61,214 nt of DNA, taken from Fictibacillus nanhaiensis. Its GTDB lineage: Bacteria; Bacillota; Bacilli; Bacillales; Fictibacillaceae. A model generated the notes under the pieces. That model was given only the letters and a program-made list of their open reading frames with translations, searched no databases and was not told the DNA's origin. The position numbers were made by a program, and so were the translations under genes. The stretch lies in assembly GCF_023715445.1 (NCBI RefSeq), contig NZ_JAMBOD010000011.1, positions 1 to 61,214 on the forward strand, given 5' to 3'. Shown piece after piece: positions 44,555 through 53,801 of the stretch (position 1 is its first letter; each line of letters opens with the position of its first letter).

Positions 44555-45853
44555 ATGGAACGTTATTTTGGCTTTAAAGATTTTAATACAAGCTATAAGA
44601 AAGAAGCAACAGCAGGCTTAACTACGTTTCTTGCTATGGCTTATATCCTATTCGTTAATCCGATGGTTCTTGGTGACGCTGGTATGGATAAAGGAGCTGT
44701 ATTCACAGCAACAGCACTTGCCGCAGCATTTGGAACATTGTTCATGGGAATCGTTGCGAAATATCCGATCGCGCTGGCACCGGGTATGGGACTTAATGCA
44801 TTCTTTGCGTACTCTGTTGTTTTAGTAATGGGTATTCCTTGGCAAACTGCACTTGCCGGAGTATTGATGTCTGGAATCATCTTTATTTTTATTACATTAT
44901 TTAAAATTCGTGAAACCATTATTAACGCAATACCTCAAGATTTAAAATTTGCAGCAGCATCTGGTATCGGTCTATTTATCGCGTTTATCGGTTTGAAAAA
45001 TGCAGGTATCATTGCTGAAAATAAAGCAACACTTGTTTCACTTGGCGACTTAACACAAGGACCAACATTACTAGCGATCTTTGGTTTCATTGTTACAATT
45101 CTAATGATGATCCGAAACATCCGTGGTGGAATCTTCTACGGAATGGTCATTACAGCTATTGTGGGTATATTCGCTGGTTTGATTGATAAGCCAGACAAAA
45201 TCGTTGGGGCGATCCCGAGCCTTGCGCCAACATTTGGACAAGCGTTCAGTCACTTCGATCAAATTTTCACAGTGGAAATGATGATTGTTGTCTTAACGTT
45301 CTTTATCGTTGATTTCTTTGATACAGCCGGAACACTTATGGCCGTTTCTTCACAGGCTGGAATCATGAAAGACAACAAACTGCCTCGTGCAGGTAAAGCA
45401 TTGCTTGCGGATTCATCAGCAATCGCAGTTGGAGCAGTTCTCGGAACATCTTCAACAACAGCTTACATCGAGTCAGCTTCAGGTGTAGCAGCAGGCGGAC
45501 GTACTGGATTCACATCTGTCGTAACAGGTGCATTATTCTTATTGGCATTATTCTTCTCACCATTATTAGTAGTTGTAACACCATCTGTAACGGCCCCAGC
45601 ATTAATCATCGTAGGTGTATTGATGGTTTCTGTACTAAGCAAGATCAAATGGGACCGTCTTGAAATCGCAGTACCAGCTTTCTTAACTCTAATTGCAATG
45701 CCGCTCACATACAGTATCGCAACAGGAATCGCGCTAGGGTTCGTTATGTATCCATTAACGATGACTGTAAAAGGACGGGCAAAAGAAATTCACCCGATCA
45801 TGTGGGTATTGTTTGTCATCTTTATCAGCTACTTTGTATTCTTAGTAGAATAG
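44555..45853 (+). CDS. pbuG: Guanine/hypoxanthine permease PbuG (AzgA family)
   Basis: 432 residues from ATG 44555 (MERYFGFKDFNTSYKKEATAGLTTFLAMAY), with AGGGGGAG upstream; the earlier GTG start at 44531 overlaps the ribosome site. About 12-14 membrane spans. The AzgA/NCS2 signatures NPMVLGDAGMDKGAVFTATALA, ALAPGMGLNAFFAYSVV and DFFDTAGTLMAV are intact. Imports hypoxanthine and guanine. Controlled by PurBoxes and riboswitch upstream. Confidence 0.95.
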   Translation: MERYFGFKDFNTSYKKEATAGLTTFLAMAYILFVNPMVLGDAGMDKGAVFTATALAAAFGTLFMGIVAKYPIALAPGMGLNAFFAYSVVLVMGIPWQTALAGVLMSGIIFIFITLFKIRETIINAIPQDLKFAAASGIGLFIAFIGLKNAGIIAENKATLVSLGDLTQGPTLLAIFGFIVTILMMIRNIRGGIFYGMVITAIVGIFAGLIDKPDKIVGAIPSLAPTFGQAFSHFDQIFTVEMMIVVLTFFIVDFFDTAGTLMAVSSQAGIMKDNKLPRAGKALLADSSAIAVGAVLGTSSTTAYIESASGVAAGGRTGFTSVVTGALFLLALFFSPLLVVVTPSVTAPALIIVGVLMVSVLSKIKWDRLEIAVPAFLTLIAMPLTYSIATGIALGFVMYPLTMTVKGRAKEIHPIMWVLFVIFISYFVFLVE

Positions 45854-45866
45854 TGAAAAACATCAG

Positions 45867-45898
45867 AAGGAATGTCCGAAATCGGGCATTCCTTTTTT
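45867..45898 (+). terminator. Terminator of pbuG
   Basis: AAGGAATGTCCG / CGGGCATTCCTT 12-bp stem (one G-U) and a T-run. Confidence 0.92.
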
Positions 45899-46015
45899 AC
45901 GTTCTGAGGAAGAAAAATAAAAAGAGAAGACGATAACTTTAAGGAAGAAAGGTGCGAAATTATAGTTCCTTCATTATAATAGTGTGCAGATGGAGCGTTA
46001 AGGAGAAGTGGGGAA

Positions 46016-46762
46016 ATGGAAACGATGTGGAGTGTTTGGTTTTTTATAGTAGGAGCGGTTCTGGCTTCGTTTGGCGGAGTAGTCGGCTATCGTCTGCCAA
46101 AGGGAATGAAGATTACAGGTGTAGAACGCTCACAATGTGATCATTGCCAAAGGCAGCTGAAATGGTATGAGCTGTTTCCTATTGTTTCTTTTATTGCTGC
46201 AGGCAGGAAATGCGGGACGTGTAAAAAGCATATTCCTGCCATCTATACGGTAATAGAAGTGTTAACAGGTGCACTTTATGCCTTTTCCTACATAAAGTAT
46301 GGTTTCTCAGTGGAACTGCTTTTAGTGTGCTCACTTTTATTGTTATGTGCCATTATTTTTGTATCGGATTTATTGTATTTCATCATTTCAGATAAGGTAT
46401 TGATTGTGTTTTTCGTTTGGTTTTTGGCATTGCAGGTCGTTTTTGAATATAGAAGCTGGCTAGATGCAGTGGCGGGAGGCTTGCTAGGGTTCTTGTTTTT
46501 GTTGCTGCTCGCGATTTTATCAAAAGGCGGTATTGGCGGCGGGGACATTAAGCTGATGGGTGTGCTTGGACTGGTGCTTGGGTTTCAGGGGGCGTTTATA
46601 ACGCTCATGATCGCATCAGTAGTGGGTTTGGTTATTGGCGTTACAGGAATATTGCTGAAAAAGTTTACCCGAAAAACGGAAATTCCATTTGGACCGTATT
46701 TAGCATTGGGTGCGCTGGTGACTTATTATTATAGTGTGGAGTTGTTGGAGAGGATTTTTTGA
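46016..46762 (+). CDS. Prepilin peptidase (A24 family)
   Basis: 248 residues with eight hydrophobic segments. An N-terminal cytoplasmic loop carries the two CxxC pairs (CDHC 41-44; CGTC 66-69) seen in PilD/ComC-type enzymes. The catalytic aspartates are in SDLLY and GGGDIKLMG. It cleaves type IV-like prepilins after glycine. Its place ahead of the Tad genes suggests that it processes the Flp, TadE and TadG-like proteins encoded at 52448-53789; processing of competence pseudopilins is also possible. GGAGAAGTGGGG site before the ATG. Confidence 0.92.
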   Translation: METMWSVWFFIVGAVLASFGGVVGYRLPKGMKITGVERSQCDHCQRQLKWYELFPIVSFIAAGRKCGTCKKHIPAIYTVIEVLTGALYAFSYIKYGFSVELLLVCSLLLLCAIIFVSDLLYFIISDKVLIVFFVWFLALQVVFEYRSWLDAVAGGLLGFLFLLLLAILSKGGIGGGDIKLMGVLGLVLGFQGAFITLMIASVVGLVIGVTGILLKKFTRKTEIPFGPYLALGALVTYYYSVELLERIF

Positions 46763-47100
46763 CAAGAAGGTGAGAGTAGAAGGGATAGAGATTTTTTAGT
46801 AGTCGCCTTTAATGGGGTGCCACTATAAAACCAGGTGAAAAAAAAGAAGTGGATAGTGTTACGTACAAAACATGGAATCCAGGAACTCGTGGCAATGGTT
46901 AGGTGAACTTAAAAAATGATTAAATCAACTAATTAAATTTAGTTGGTTTTTTTATTTTTAATACTTTTTTCCTAGTAGTCAGTATTTACGTTTTACATCA
47001 ATAATTACCATTAAAATACAGGGTTTTAGTTTTGAAAACACATTTTTGGGGAATTTGAATTTTAGTAAATATGGTTATTTTTTCATATTTTTTATGATTA
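46763..47100. other. A/T-rich gene-free stretch between prepilin peptidase and the Tad operon
   Basis: No gene is supported. 46923-46947 holds a weak hairpin (ATCAACTA / TAGTTGGT) followed by a T-run, a probable terminator for the peptidase gene. The remainder is A/T-rich without recognisable elements until the structured leader at 47119. Confidence 0.5.
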
Positions 47101-47118
47101 TATTCCTAGTATAGTTAA

Positions 47119-47228
47119 TTCGTCCGATTGTCGATTAAAGTCGAAGCGTGAAAGGGAGTAGTAAGAAGGTTGTGGAAACGTCCATAAAACCTTTATATAT
47201 AAAGGTTTTAGAGAGATTGACGCTCAGT
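47119..47228 (+). ncRNA. Candidate structured leader RNA of the Tad operon
   Basis: A segment that is less A/T-rich than its surroundings and foldable as a three-way junction: P1 AGCGT (47145-47149) / ACGCT (47220-47224), P2 TGTGG / CCATA (47171-47186) with loop AAACGT, P3 AAACCTTTATA / TATAAAGGTTT (about 47187-47209). A purine-rich strand (GAAAGGGAGTAGTAAGAAGG) joins P1 and P2. It does not fit the c-di-GMP or other riboswitch patterns I know. It lies about 90 bp before cpaB. Confidence 0.4.
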
Positions 47229-47317
47229 GAAAAAATGTGATAATTTTGGCATGATTCATTTTACATATTTCATACTTAGATAATTTTGTGTTTTTGATTA
47301 CTGGAGGTTAACGAATA

Positions 47318-48055
47318 ATGGTCGACGCAAAACGCAAAGCACTTATATTTTTAGTTGTAGCATTTATTTTAGCAGTTGTCACAGCTGGGGTAGTTTTAAA
47401 CGAAATTCGAAAAGCCCAGCAGAACCTAACAGAAACGACTAAAGTTGCAGCATTAGAAGGAAACATTAAATCAAATGAGGCCATAACATCCTCCAAGATT
47501 AAGTGGGTTGAAATCCCTAAAAATGCAGCCGTTTCTAACTTTATACAGTCTGAGGGGGATTTGAAAAATCAGGTTGTCCTAACAGATATGAAAGACGGTG
47601 ACATATTAACGAAAAACGTCTTGCGTTCCAAGATAGATATATCTAAGGGGCATAGAGTAGTATGGCTTAACCCTACTGAAAATGTACTAATTGATGAGAA
47701 TGTTACGGAAGGTGACCGTGTAGACATCGTTGTTTCTATGGAAGAAAAAAATGTAATGACCACCAAAAGAGCATTAAAAGGCATTCATGTAGTAGAAGTA
47801 GATGATGATGTTGAAATTGAAAAGAATAAGACGACTAGTGTAATCAAAGTTTCCCTTTCTATTGAGGATGCTGAAAAGCTGATTCATTACCAAAATACTG
47901 CACAGCAGATAAGAATATTAAGAGTTAATGAATTAGAAGAGAAAAATACAGAGGAGAAGAAGGAGGAAGCTGCACCAGCTGCTAAACCGGCTGCACCTGC
48001 ACCAGCTACTCCTAAGCAGAATCCAGCACCCCAAGCTAAACCAAAAGCAAACTAG
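47318..48055 (+). CDS. cpaB: CpaB/RcpC-type SAF-domain protein of the Tad pilus
   Basis: 245 residues. One N-terminal membrane anchor (about 8-28) is followed by an SAF/RcpC-type domain (GNIKSNEAITSSKIKWVEIPKNAA, MKDGDILTKNVL, VTEGDRVDIVVSM) and an Ala/Pro/Lys-rich C-terminal tail. Flp pilus assembly component, thought to interact with the cell wall or pilus channel. TGGAGGT site. First gene of the Tad operon. Confidence 0.87.
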   Translation: MVDAKRKALIFLVVAFILAVVTAGVVLNEIRKAQQNLTETTKVAALEGNIKSNEAITSSKIKWVEIPKNAAVSNFIQSEGDLKNQVVLTDMKDGDILTKNVLRSKIDISKGHRVVWLNPTENVLIDENVTEGDRVDIVVSMEEKNVMTTKRALKGIHVVEVDDDVEIEKNKTTSVIKVSLSIEDAEKLIHYQNTAQQIRILRVNELEEKNTEEKKEEAAPAAKPAAPAPATPKQNPAPQAKPKAN

Positions 48056-48079
48056 TATCGTAGAAGGGAAGTAAGTAGC

Positions 48080-49195
48080 ATGAATGGATATAAAGTTTTA
48101 ATTGTTACTAAGAGTGAGATATACATAAACACTCTTAAACCAATCATTGAAGAAAACAACTTGCAGGTAGATATCATAGGGGAGTGGAGTGGAACAAATC
48201 TAGAAATTAATCAATACTCTATCCTTTTTATCGATCACCAGTCCTTTAAATCATTCGAATCCTTTAAAAATCAGAATAAGTTAATCGTAATAGGTTTACT
48301 AAGTGAAAAATCATTTGAACTTGGTCGTCAATGGATGCTTGCTGATGCATCGGATGTGATTATTCTTCCTGAGGAAGAGTATCGTGTGCAAAAAGTTCTT
48401 GATACAGCAAAAGAGAAAATTAGTTTACTTCAGTCCTTAGACAAAAAAGAAAGCACTGGAAAAGCCTATGCGTTTTACAGCAGCAAAGGCGGGAGCGGGA
48501 AAACTCTACTTTCAGCTGCAGTCGGTCAAGGACTTCAGATTTTTGGTGATTGTAAAGTGGCCATTATAGATTTAAATGCCCAGTTTGGCGGTCTTGATAC
48601 AATACTGGGTATTGATCATAAAAGGTCTTATTATGACCTTCAACCTGTTATCCAAGAGATGAATATTAGACACATTGAAAACATTGCTTATAAAGATGAA
48701 CGGACTGGCAACGTTATTGTGCTAGGTCCTCAAGATCTGGCGAAAGCAGAAGAAGTAACGACTGAACTTATCATTAAACTAATCCGTATCTGCAAAGAGC
48801 ATTACGATTATGTTCTTCTTGATATTCCATCTTATTTTAACCATATTACCTATACAGCACTGGGTGAAGCTGATCATATTTATTACGTGCTTACACCAGA
48901 TAGCATGGGATTACGAGGGTATAAAAACACAGAAGATTCGTTTGCCCGCTTCCAGCTTGGTATAAGGAATAATGTTTCTATTCTTTTGAATAGAGTCCAT
49001 GCCAAAAATGAATTATCAAAGAAAGATATCGATGAAATGATTTCAAGACCGATCGTTAGTGAAATCAGGGCAGATTTTTTTAATCTTCAGCCACATGTAA
49101 ATATCGGTAAACCGTTTTTTACGTCTAAGAAAGAAAAACACTCATCCAAGGCATTAAAAGATATTAAGAAATTTGTTACTAGCATGGAGAAGTGA
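48080..49195 (+). CDS. tadZ: TadZ/CpaE-type pilus localisation ATPase
   Basis: 371 residues. An N-terminal receiver-like domain (about 1-115) that lacks a clear phospho-acceptor context is joined to a MinD/ParA-type ATPase with the deviant Walker A KGGSGKT at 136-142 and an IDLNAQFGGLDTILG segment. Directs the pilus machine to its site in the cell. Lies 24 bases after cpaB and 11 before tadA. Confidence 0.9.
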   Translation: MNGYKVLIVTKSEIYINTLKPIIEENNLQVDIIGEWSGTNLEINQYSILFIDHQSFKSFESFKNQNKLIVIGLLSEKSFELGRQWMLADASDVIILPEEEYRVQKVLDTAKEKISLLQSLDKKESTGKAYAFYSSKGGSGKTLLSAAVGQGLQIFGDCKVAIIDLNAQFGGLDTILGIDHKRSYYDLQPVIQEMNIRHIENIAYKDERTGNVIVLGPQDLAKAEEVTTELIIKLIRICKEHYDYVLLDIPSYFNHITYTALGEADHIYYVLTPDSMGLRGYKNTEDSFARFQLGIRNNVSILLNRVHAKNELSKKDIDEMISRPIVSEIRADFFNLQPHVNIGKPFFTSKKEKHSSKALKDIKKFVTSMEK

Positions 49196-49206
49196 GGTGA
49201 TAAAAA

Positions 49207-50544
49207 ATGGGTTCTTGGATTAAAGAAATAACTGCAAAATCACCTTTAGTACCTGACCATGACTGGGATGTGAATGATAGTCAGCTTGAACAGCTGGTCC
49301 GGCATTATAAAGCTCGGATTATTAAGGAAGCCAACCTTGAATCTATAACGATTCTGCCGGCACAAGAACGGAAACAAACCATTGAACGTCTCGTAACCCA
49401 GATGATTCAAGAAGAACGTGTAATTATTCCTCAATACGAGATGGACCAGATTGTTACACAAATCATTAATGAATCGGTTGGTTACGGCCCGTTGGAAGCT
49501 TTATTAGAGGACGACTCTATAACCGAGATTATGGTAAATGGTCCAAATGAGATTTTTATTGAGAGAAAAGGGCGTTTAGAAAAGACACCTATTCGCTTTA
49601 AAGATGAAAAACATATCCGCCATATCATCGATCGGATCATCGCACCTTTGGGAAGGCGTATTGATGAAAGTTCTCCCATGGTAGATGCCCGCCTTCATGA
49701 CGGAAGCCGTGTTAACGCAGTCATTCCGCCTGTTAGTCTCGATGGTTCAGTCATGTCGATTCGTAAATTTAACAAAACACCATTTACCCTACAGAACCTG
49801 CAGGGATTTGAAACATTCTCACGAGATATGGGCGAATTTCTCCAAGCGGCTGTTCGTGCTAAATGTAATATTCTCGTTTCTGGAGGTACAGGAAGTGGTA
49901 AGACGACGTTGTTAAATGTCTTATCTGGATCCATTCCACAAGGTGAACGCATAATTACGATTGAAGATATGGCAGAATTACGATTCCATCATGCAAACCT
50001 AGTGAAAATGGAAGCTAGACCAGAAAATATGGAGGGCAAAGGCGAAATCACCATTCGCCAGTTAGTAAGGAATGCTCTTCGTATGAGACCAGATCGTATC
50101 ATTGTGGGTGAGGTGCGTGGATCAGAAGCGATAGACATGCTGCAAGCTATGAATACAGGTCACGAAGGATCATTAACCACTGTCCATGCCAATACTCCAA
50201 AGGATGCTTTAGGAAGACTAGAGGCCATGGTCATTATGTCTGGTTTGCCGCTAACTGTTGATGTTATTAGAAGCTACTTTGTTGGAGCACTTGATCTCAT
50301 TGTACAAACGAACAGACAAATTGATGGGAAACGTAAGATTGTAAGTATCGCTGAAATTAAAGAGGAAGACGGAGAAATTAAGGTCCTCGAAATATTTAAA
50401 TTTATACAAGAAGGTGTAAATGCTAAAGGCGAAGTTATTGGCCATTTTGCACCGACAGGGTATGTTCCTGAAGCTTATAAACGAATGAAAACATTTGGGA
50501 TATCTATTAATGAAACCATGTTCCAAAAGGAGGGTACTGAATGA
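49207..50544 (+). CDS. tadA: TadA/CpaF secretion ATPase
   Basis: 445 residues, hexameric ATPase that powers Flp pilus assembly. Walker A GGTGSGKT at 226-233; Asp box [11 protein letters not shown]; Walker [10 protein letters not shown]; His box [14 protein letters not shown]-terminal all-alpha domain. Overlaps tadB by 4 bases (ATGA). Confidence 0.96.
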   Translation: MGSWIKEITAKSPLVPDHDWDVNDSQLEQLVRHYKARIIKEANLESITILPAQERKQTIERLVTQMIQEERVIIPQYEMDQIVTQIINESVGYGPLEALLEDDSITEIMVNGPNEIFIERKGRLEKTPIRFKDEKHIRHIIDRIIAPLGRRIDESSPMVDARLHDGSRVNAVIPPVSLDGSVMSIRKFNKTPFTLQNLQGFETFSRDMGEFLQAAVRAKCNILVSGGTGSGKTTLLNVLSGSIPQGERIITIEDMAELRFHHANLVKMEARPENMEGKGEITIRQLVRNALRMRPDRIIVGEVRGSEAIDMLQAMNTGHEGSLTTVHANTPKDALGRLEAMVIMSGLPLTVDVIRSYFVGALDLIVQTNRQIDGKRKIVSIAEIKEEDGEIKVLEIFKFIQEGVNAKGEVIGHFAPTGYVPEAYKRMKTFGISINETMFQKEGTE

Positions 50545-51473
50545 TCCTCGCATGGACAACATTGAGTTTAGCGATCTTTTCGTTTTTCCTAGCCATTTTT
50601 TTTATTAAAAGAAGTTCTAGCAACAAGCAGGTCAAAAAACATGTAGAATCGTGGTTTGTAAAAGAAAAGAAGAAAGAAAGAAGCAGTTTTATTGTTGGAA
50701 TAGGTGATAAATACGATCGATCAGAACTTGCTGAAGAGTTATCAAAAAAGCTTGTTCAGGCCCACATTCCATTGAAAGCATCCGAGTACGCGGGAATATG
50801 TATAATGCTATTCTTTTTACTCTGGTTTATGAACCACTTTATTTTAAGTCTTGTATTCCCGCTTGATGCATCCATTTCATATTTTATTGTTTGGCTGGGT
50901 TCAAAGTTTTTATTAAAATCCCGCCAAAACAAGCGAAGTGAAAACTTCAATAAACAGCTTCCCAATATATGCCGGATGATGAGTAACTCTGTTAAAGCAG
51001 GTTTAACCATTCCTCAAGGCATTGAAATGATTGCTCAGGAAGTTAAAGCACCTGCAGGACCTGAATTTAAAAAGATCGACCAGCAGCTTAGTCTTGGGGA
51101 TGATTTTGAAGAAGTCATGATGAGACTACGAGATCGTTTTGATAGTAATGATCTGCATATTTTTGTTTCTACTTTACTCATTCAGAGAAAGGTAGGAGGC
51201 AACTTAGCCGAAGTTTTGAGTTTAATGGCTCAAACTCTAGAAGAGCGAGCTCGGGTGAGCAAAGAAATAGATACCGTTACCGCAGAGGCGAAATTCATTT
51301 CGTATATCTTGCCAGTCATGCCGATAATGATGGCTATGATGATGAACCTATTTATTCCTGGATTTCTTAATCCTCTCTTTACACCATTTGGGTTAATTTT
51401 GTTAGCTGTTTTTCTTGGAATGCAGTTTATCGCTTTCTTGCTTATTAAGAAGATTACTAGGATTAGGGTGTAA
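50541..51473 (+). CDS. tadB: TadB, Flp pilus inner-membrane platform protein
   Basis: 310 residues with a type II secretion F-domain (NKQLPNICRMMSNSVKAGLTIPQGIEMIAQEVKAP, ERARVSKEIDTVTAEAKF) and four membrane spans in two pairs. Pairs with TadC as the platform for the TadA ATPase. Translationally coupled to tadA. Confidence 0.93.
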   Translation: MILAWTTLSLAIFSFFLAIFFIKRSSSNKQVKKHVESWFVKEKKKERSSFIVGIGDKYDRSELAEELSKKLVQAHIPLKASEYAGICIMLFFLLWFMNHFILSLVFPLDASISYFIVWLGSKFLLKSRQNKRSENFNKQLPNICRMMSNSVKAGLTIPQGIEMIAQEVKAPAGPEFKKIDQQLSLGDDFEEVMMRLRDRFDSNDLHIFVSTLLIQRKVGGNLAEVLSLMAQTLEERARVSKEIDTVTAEAKFISYILPVMPIMMAMMMNLFIPGFLNPLFTPFGLILLAVFLGMQFIAFLLIKKITRIRV

Positions 51474-51476
51474 GTT

Positions 51477-52415
51477 ATGGGTCAAATATTAGGTTTATTC
51501 TCAGTATTAATGACATTTTTTATTTTACTATTTATATTAATTGGCTTTGTTTATTTGTATTTGTACATTGCAAAAAAAGATAATTTAATCAAATACCTGC
51601 ATCAAAGAGAGAAGAAGAAAAGAAAAAAGCGCAGTTTAAGAGAAAGTATGATAAGTCCTCTTTTGAGGGCTGCAAAATATGCGGAACCTACAGCCAAAAA
51701 ATATCCATTTTTTGCGAATCAAGAACAGGATACTCTGTTTTTAACAAGAGCTGGAAATCCCTTGGGTCTCACACTCGACCAATTTTATGGAATGCGTTTT
51801 ATTTCTGGACTTGGAGCTCTATTTTTTAGCTCTATATATTCCATTTTAGGCATGCCATTCTCGTTAATTGTGCTTTTGATTTTTCCAATAGCAGGATTTT
51901 TAGGGCCACAGCTTTGGCTGCGGATGAAGGCTAAAGAAAGGCAAGAGTCAATCAGCGTGTCTATGCCAGATTTTCTTGATACTGTGAGTGTTACGCTTCA
52001 AGCAGGTGTCAGTCTGGATGGAGCGTTAAAACAGGTTACCAATCAAATGGATGGCCCATTAAGTGAAGAGATTGAGCGTTTTAACTATGAGATCGATTTA
52101 GGTGTAACTAGGAAACTAGCTTATCAAAATCTAATATCTCGTAATTCATCAAAAGAACTGGAGATGCTTGTAAACTCTCTCATTCAAGGTTCAGTTTTAG
52201 GAGTTCCTGTTTCTCAGACATTTCGTATACAAGCGGATGATTTAAGAGCTATGAGAGGCTTTAAAGCGAAAGAAAAGGCAGCAAAGGCAAGCCCGCAGAT
52301 CACACTTGTAACAACATTCTTTGTTGCTCCTGCTGTATTTTTCTTAATCATTGGGCTTCTGCTTTTAAATATTATTTACAATCCAGGGGCGTTCGGATTA
52401 GATAGCTTCTTTTAA
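51477..52415 (+). CDS. tadC: TadC, Flp pilus inner-membrane platform protein
   Basis: 312 residues with the second T2SF domain (SMPDFLDTVSVTLQAGVSLDGALKQV, LRAMRGFKAKEKAAKASPQITLVT) and membrane spans at the N-terminus, middle and C-terminus. Follows tadB by 3 bases. Confidence 0.93.
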   Translation: MGQILGLFSVLMTFFILLFILIGFVYLYLYIAKKDNLIKYLHQREKKKRKKRSLRESMISPLLRAAKYAEPTAKKYPFFANQEQDTLFLTRAGNPLGLTLDQFYGMRFISGLGALFFSSIYSILGMPFSLIVLLIFPIAGFLGPQLWLRMKAKERQESISVSMPDFLDTVSVTLQAGVSLDGALKQVTNQMDGPLSEEIERFNYEIDLGVTRKLAYQNLISRNSSKELEMLVNSLIQGSVLGVPVSQTFRIQADDLRAMRGFKAKEKAAKASPQITLVTTFFVAPAVFFLIIGLLLLNIIYNPGAFGLDSFF

Positions 52416-52447
52416 ATAATAAAAAATATAAATAGGGAGAGATTTAA

Positions 52448-52666
52448 ATGTTTACAAAATTATATGTGAAAACAGTTAGTGCTTGGGAGAACGTTACAGG
52501 AAGAGTTCAAAATGAAAGAGGAGCACAAGCGTTAGAGTGGATTGCACTGGGCATGTTAGTACTAGCGATTATGGCAGCAATTGCTACTGCTTTTAAAGGT
52601 GACACGTCTGTAGGTACAGCAGTGAAAAACCAATTAATCAAATTGATTAATGGGATTGGCGGTTAA
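52448..52666 (+). CDS. flp: Flp-type pilin (major prepilin)
   Basis: 72 residues. The class III prepilin site is NERG|AQALEWIALGMLVLAIM: cleavage after the glycine, glutamate at +5, then the hydrophobic spine. The mature pilin is about 47 residues and ends in a Gly-rich tail, typical of Flp. The 22-residue leader is longer than in classical Flp. GGGAGAG site. Presumed main pilus subunit. Confidence 0.88.
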   Translation: MFTKLYVKTVSAWENVTGRVQNERGAQALEWIALGMLVLAIMAAIATAFKGDTSVGTAVKNQLIKLINGIGG

Positions 52667-52687
52667 ACCGAGTCTCTGGGGTGCCAT

Positions 52688-53080
52688 ATGAGATATATAA
52701 AAAAATACATTAAGAATGAAAGAGGATCGCAGCTAATAGAGTTTTTAGCTGTGTTCCCTATGATCATATTTTCTTTGCTATTTATATGGCAAGTTGCTTT
52801 AGTTGCCTATGCCGTTGTTGTTTCAGAAGCAGCAGCTCGAGATGGTGCACGTGTGGCATCGGTTGAAGGGGATTATGAAGCAGCGGTAGAAAGCTCAGCA
52901 TACGGATTAGATCTTCAAAGTGTTTCAAGTTCGACCGGTGATTCTAGTTATGGAAAAAATGTAACGGTTACAGTAGTTACAAAAGTTCCAACTGTATCTG
53001 TTCCCTTTTTAGGAAAGATTGATTATGACTTGAAAGCCGATGCAACTATGCCAATGGAGGAGGATGAAACCGATGAATAA
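52688..53080 (+). CDS. tadE: TadE-like pseudopilin
   Basis: 130 residues with the same processing pattern NERG|SQLIEFLAVFPMI (Glu at +5), one membrane helix and a periplasm-side domain beginning SEAAARDGARVASVEGD, a TadE hallmark. Ends in an acidic tail. The 3' end overlaps the next gene by 8 bases. Confidence 0.87.
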   Translation: MRYIKKYIKNERGSQLIEFLAVFPMIIFSLLFIWQVALVAYAVVVSEAAARDGARVASVEGDYEAAVESSAYGLDLQSVSSSTGDSSYGKNVTVTVVTKVPTVSVPFLGKIDYDLKADATMPMEEDETDE

Positions 53081-53789
53081 TAACTACTTAAAAAATGAAA
53101 GAGGTAGTACCCTTTTAGTAGTTATGGGTTTGCTTATGGCAGCCATTTTTATCAGTTTCATCTTTTTTGATTTCTTTACTACATTTGCTGCAAAACGAGT
53201 GGGTCAAACTTCTGCTGACTCCGCTGCACTTGCTGCCGCTGAAGAGGCAAAACAAATTTATGATAAAGAGCTCAGAAAACAAATAAAAGATCGTCTGGAT
53301 GATCTTAAAAGTGAAAAAGAAGCTGAAAAAGAAGAAGGAAAAGAGGGAGCTGAACCTGCAGAGGGTGAAGGGATCTCTACACCTATTACTGGGATAGGTG
53401 ATGCCCTCTTTGGAAAAGAAATGCCACCTGGGGTAGAAAAATGGATAAATGGTAGTATTGTAGATCTTGACTCAATGGATTTAAATGAAGCCTTAAAATA
53501 TTTATTTGAACAAGACGAAATTAATCATATTAGTTGCGGATCTATTGAGGATGCATTTCCTCAGGTGGAAGAAGCAGCACGCCATTATGCAAAGTTAAAT
53601 GGAGCAGAAGAAGACGTTGAAGTCGAGTTTCCATATGAAGGGGAATTCAAAGTTTTTGTGAAAGTTAAGAAGAAAGCTGAATTTGTTACGGTTGATGAAA
53701 ATATGTTTTCAGGTGATGAAAATAAAGTACGAGCAGAAGCCGCAGTAAATATAGCTACACCCAAAGGGATTGAAATTACCTGTGATTAA
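53073..53789 (+). CDS. TadG-like pseudopilin with variant processing site
   Basis: 238 residues from ATG 53073 (MNNNYLKNERGSTLL...), GGAGGAGG upstream; earlier in-frame starts are too close to that site. NERG|STLLVVMGLLMA keeps the glycine and hydrophobic helix but has Val, not Glu, at +5. SADSAALAAAEEAKQ after the helix is the TadG-type segment (family Putative Flp pilus-assembly TadG, N-terminal). A Lys/Glu-rich stretch (about 75-105) follows. Minor pilus or surface component. Confidence 0.75.
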   Translation: MNNNYLKNERGSTLLVVMGLLMAAIFISFIFFDFFTTFAAKRVGQTSADSAALAAAEEAKQIYDKELRKQIKDRLDDLKSEKEAEKEEGKEGAEPAEGEGISTPITGIGDALFGKEMPPGVEKWINGSIVDLDSMDLNEALKYLFEQDEINHISCGSIEDAFPQVEEAARHYAKLNGAEEDVEVEFPYEGEFKVFVKVKKKAEFVTVDENMFSGDENKVRAEAAVNIATPKGIEITCD

Positions 53790-53801
53790 GAGGGAGACAA
53801 A

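Noticed and set aside
47119-47228. c-di-GMP-I (GEMM) riboswitch before the Tad operon
   Set aside because: The GEMM core (GGGCAAACC-type and GACGCAAAGC-type segments) is absent, although a different fold is possible.
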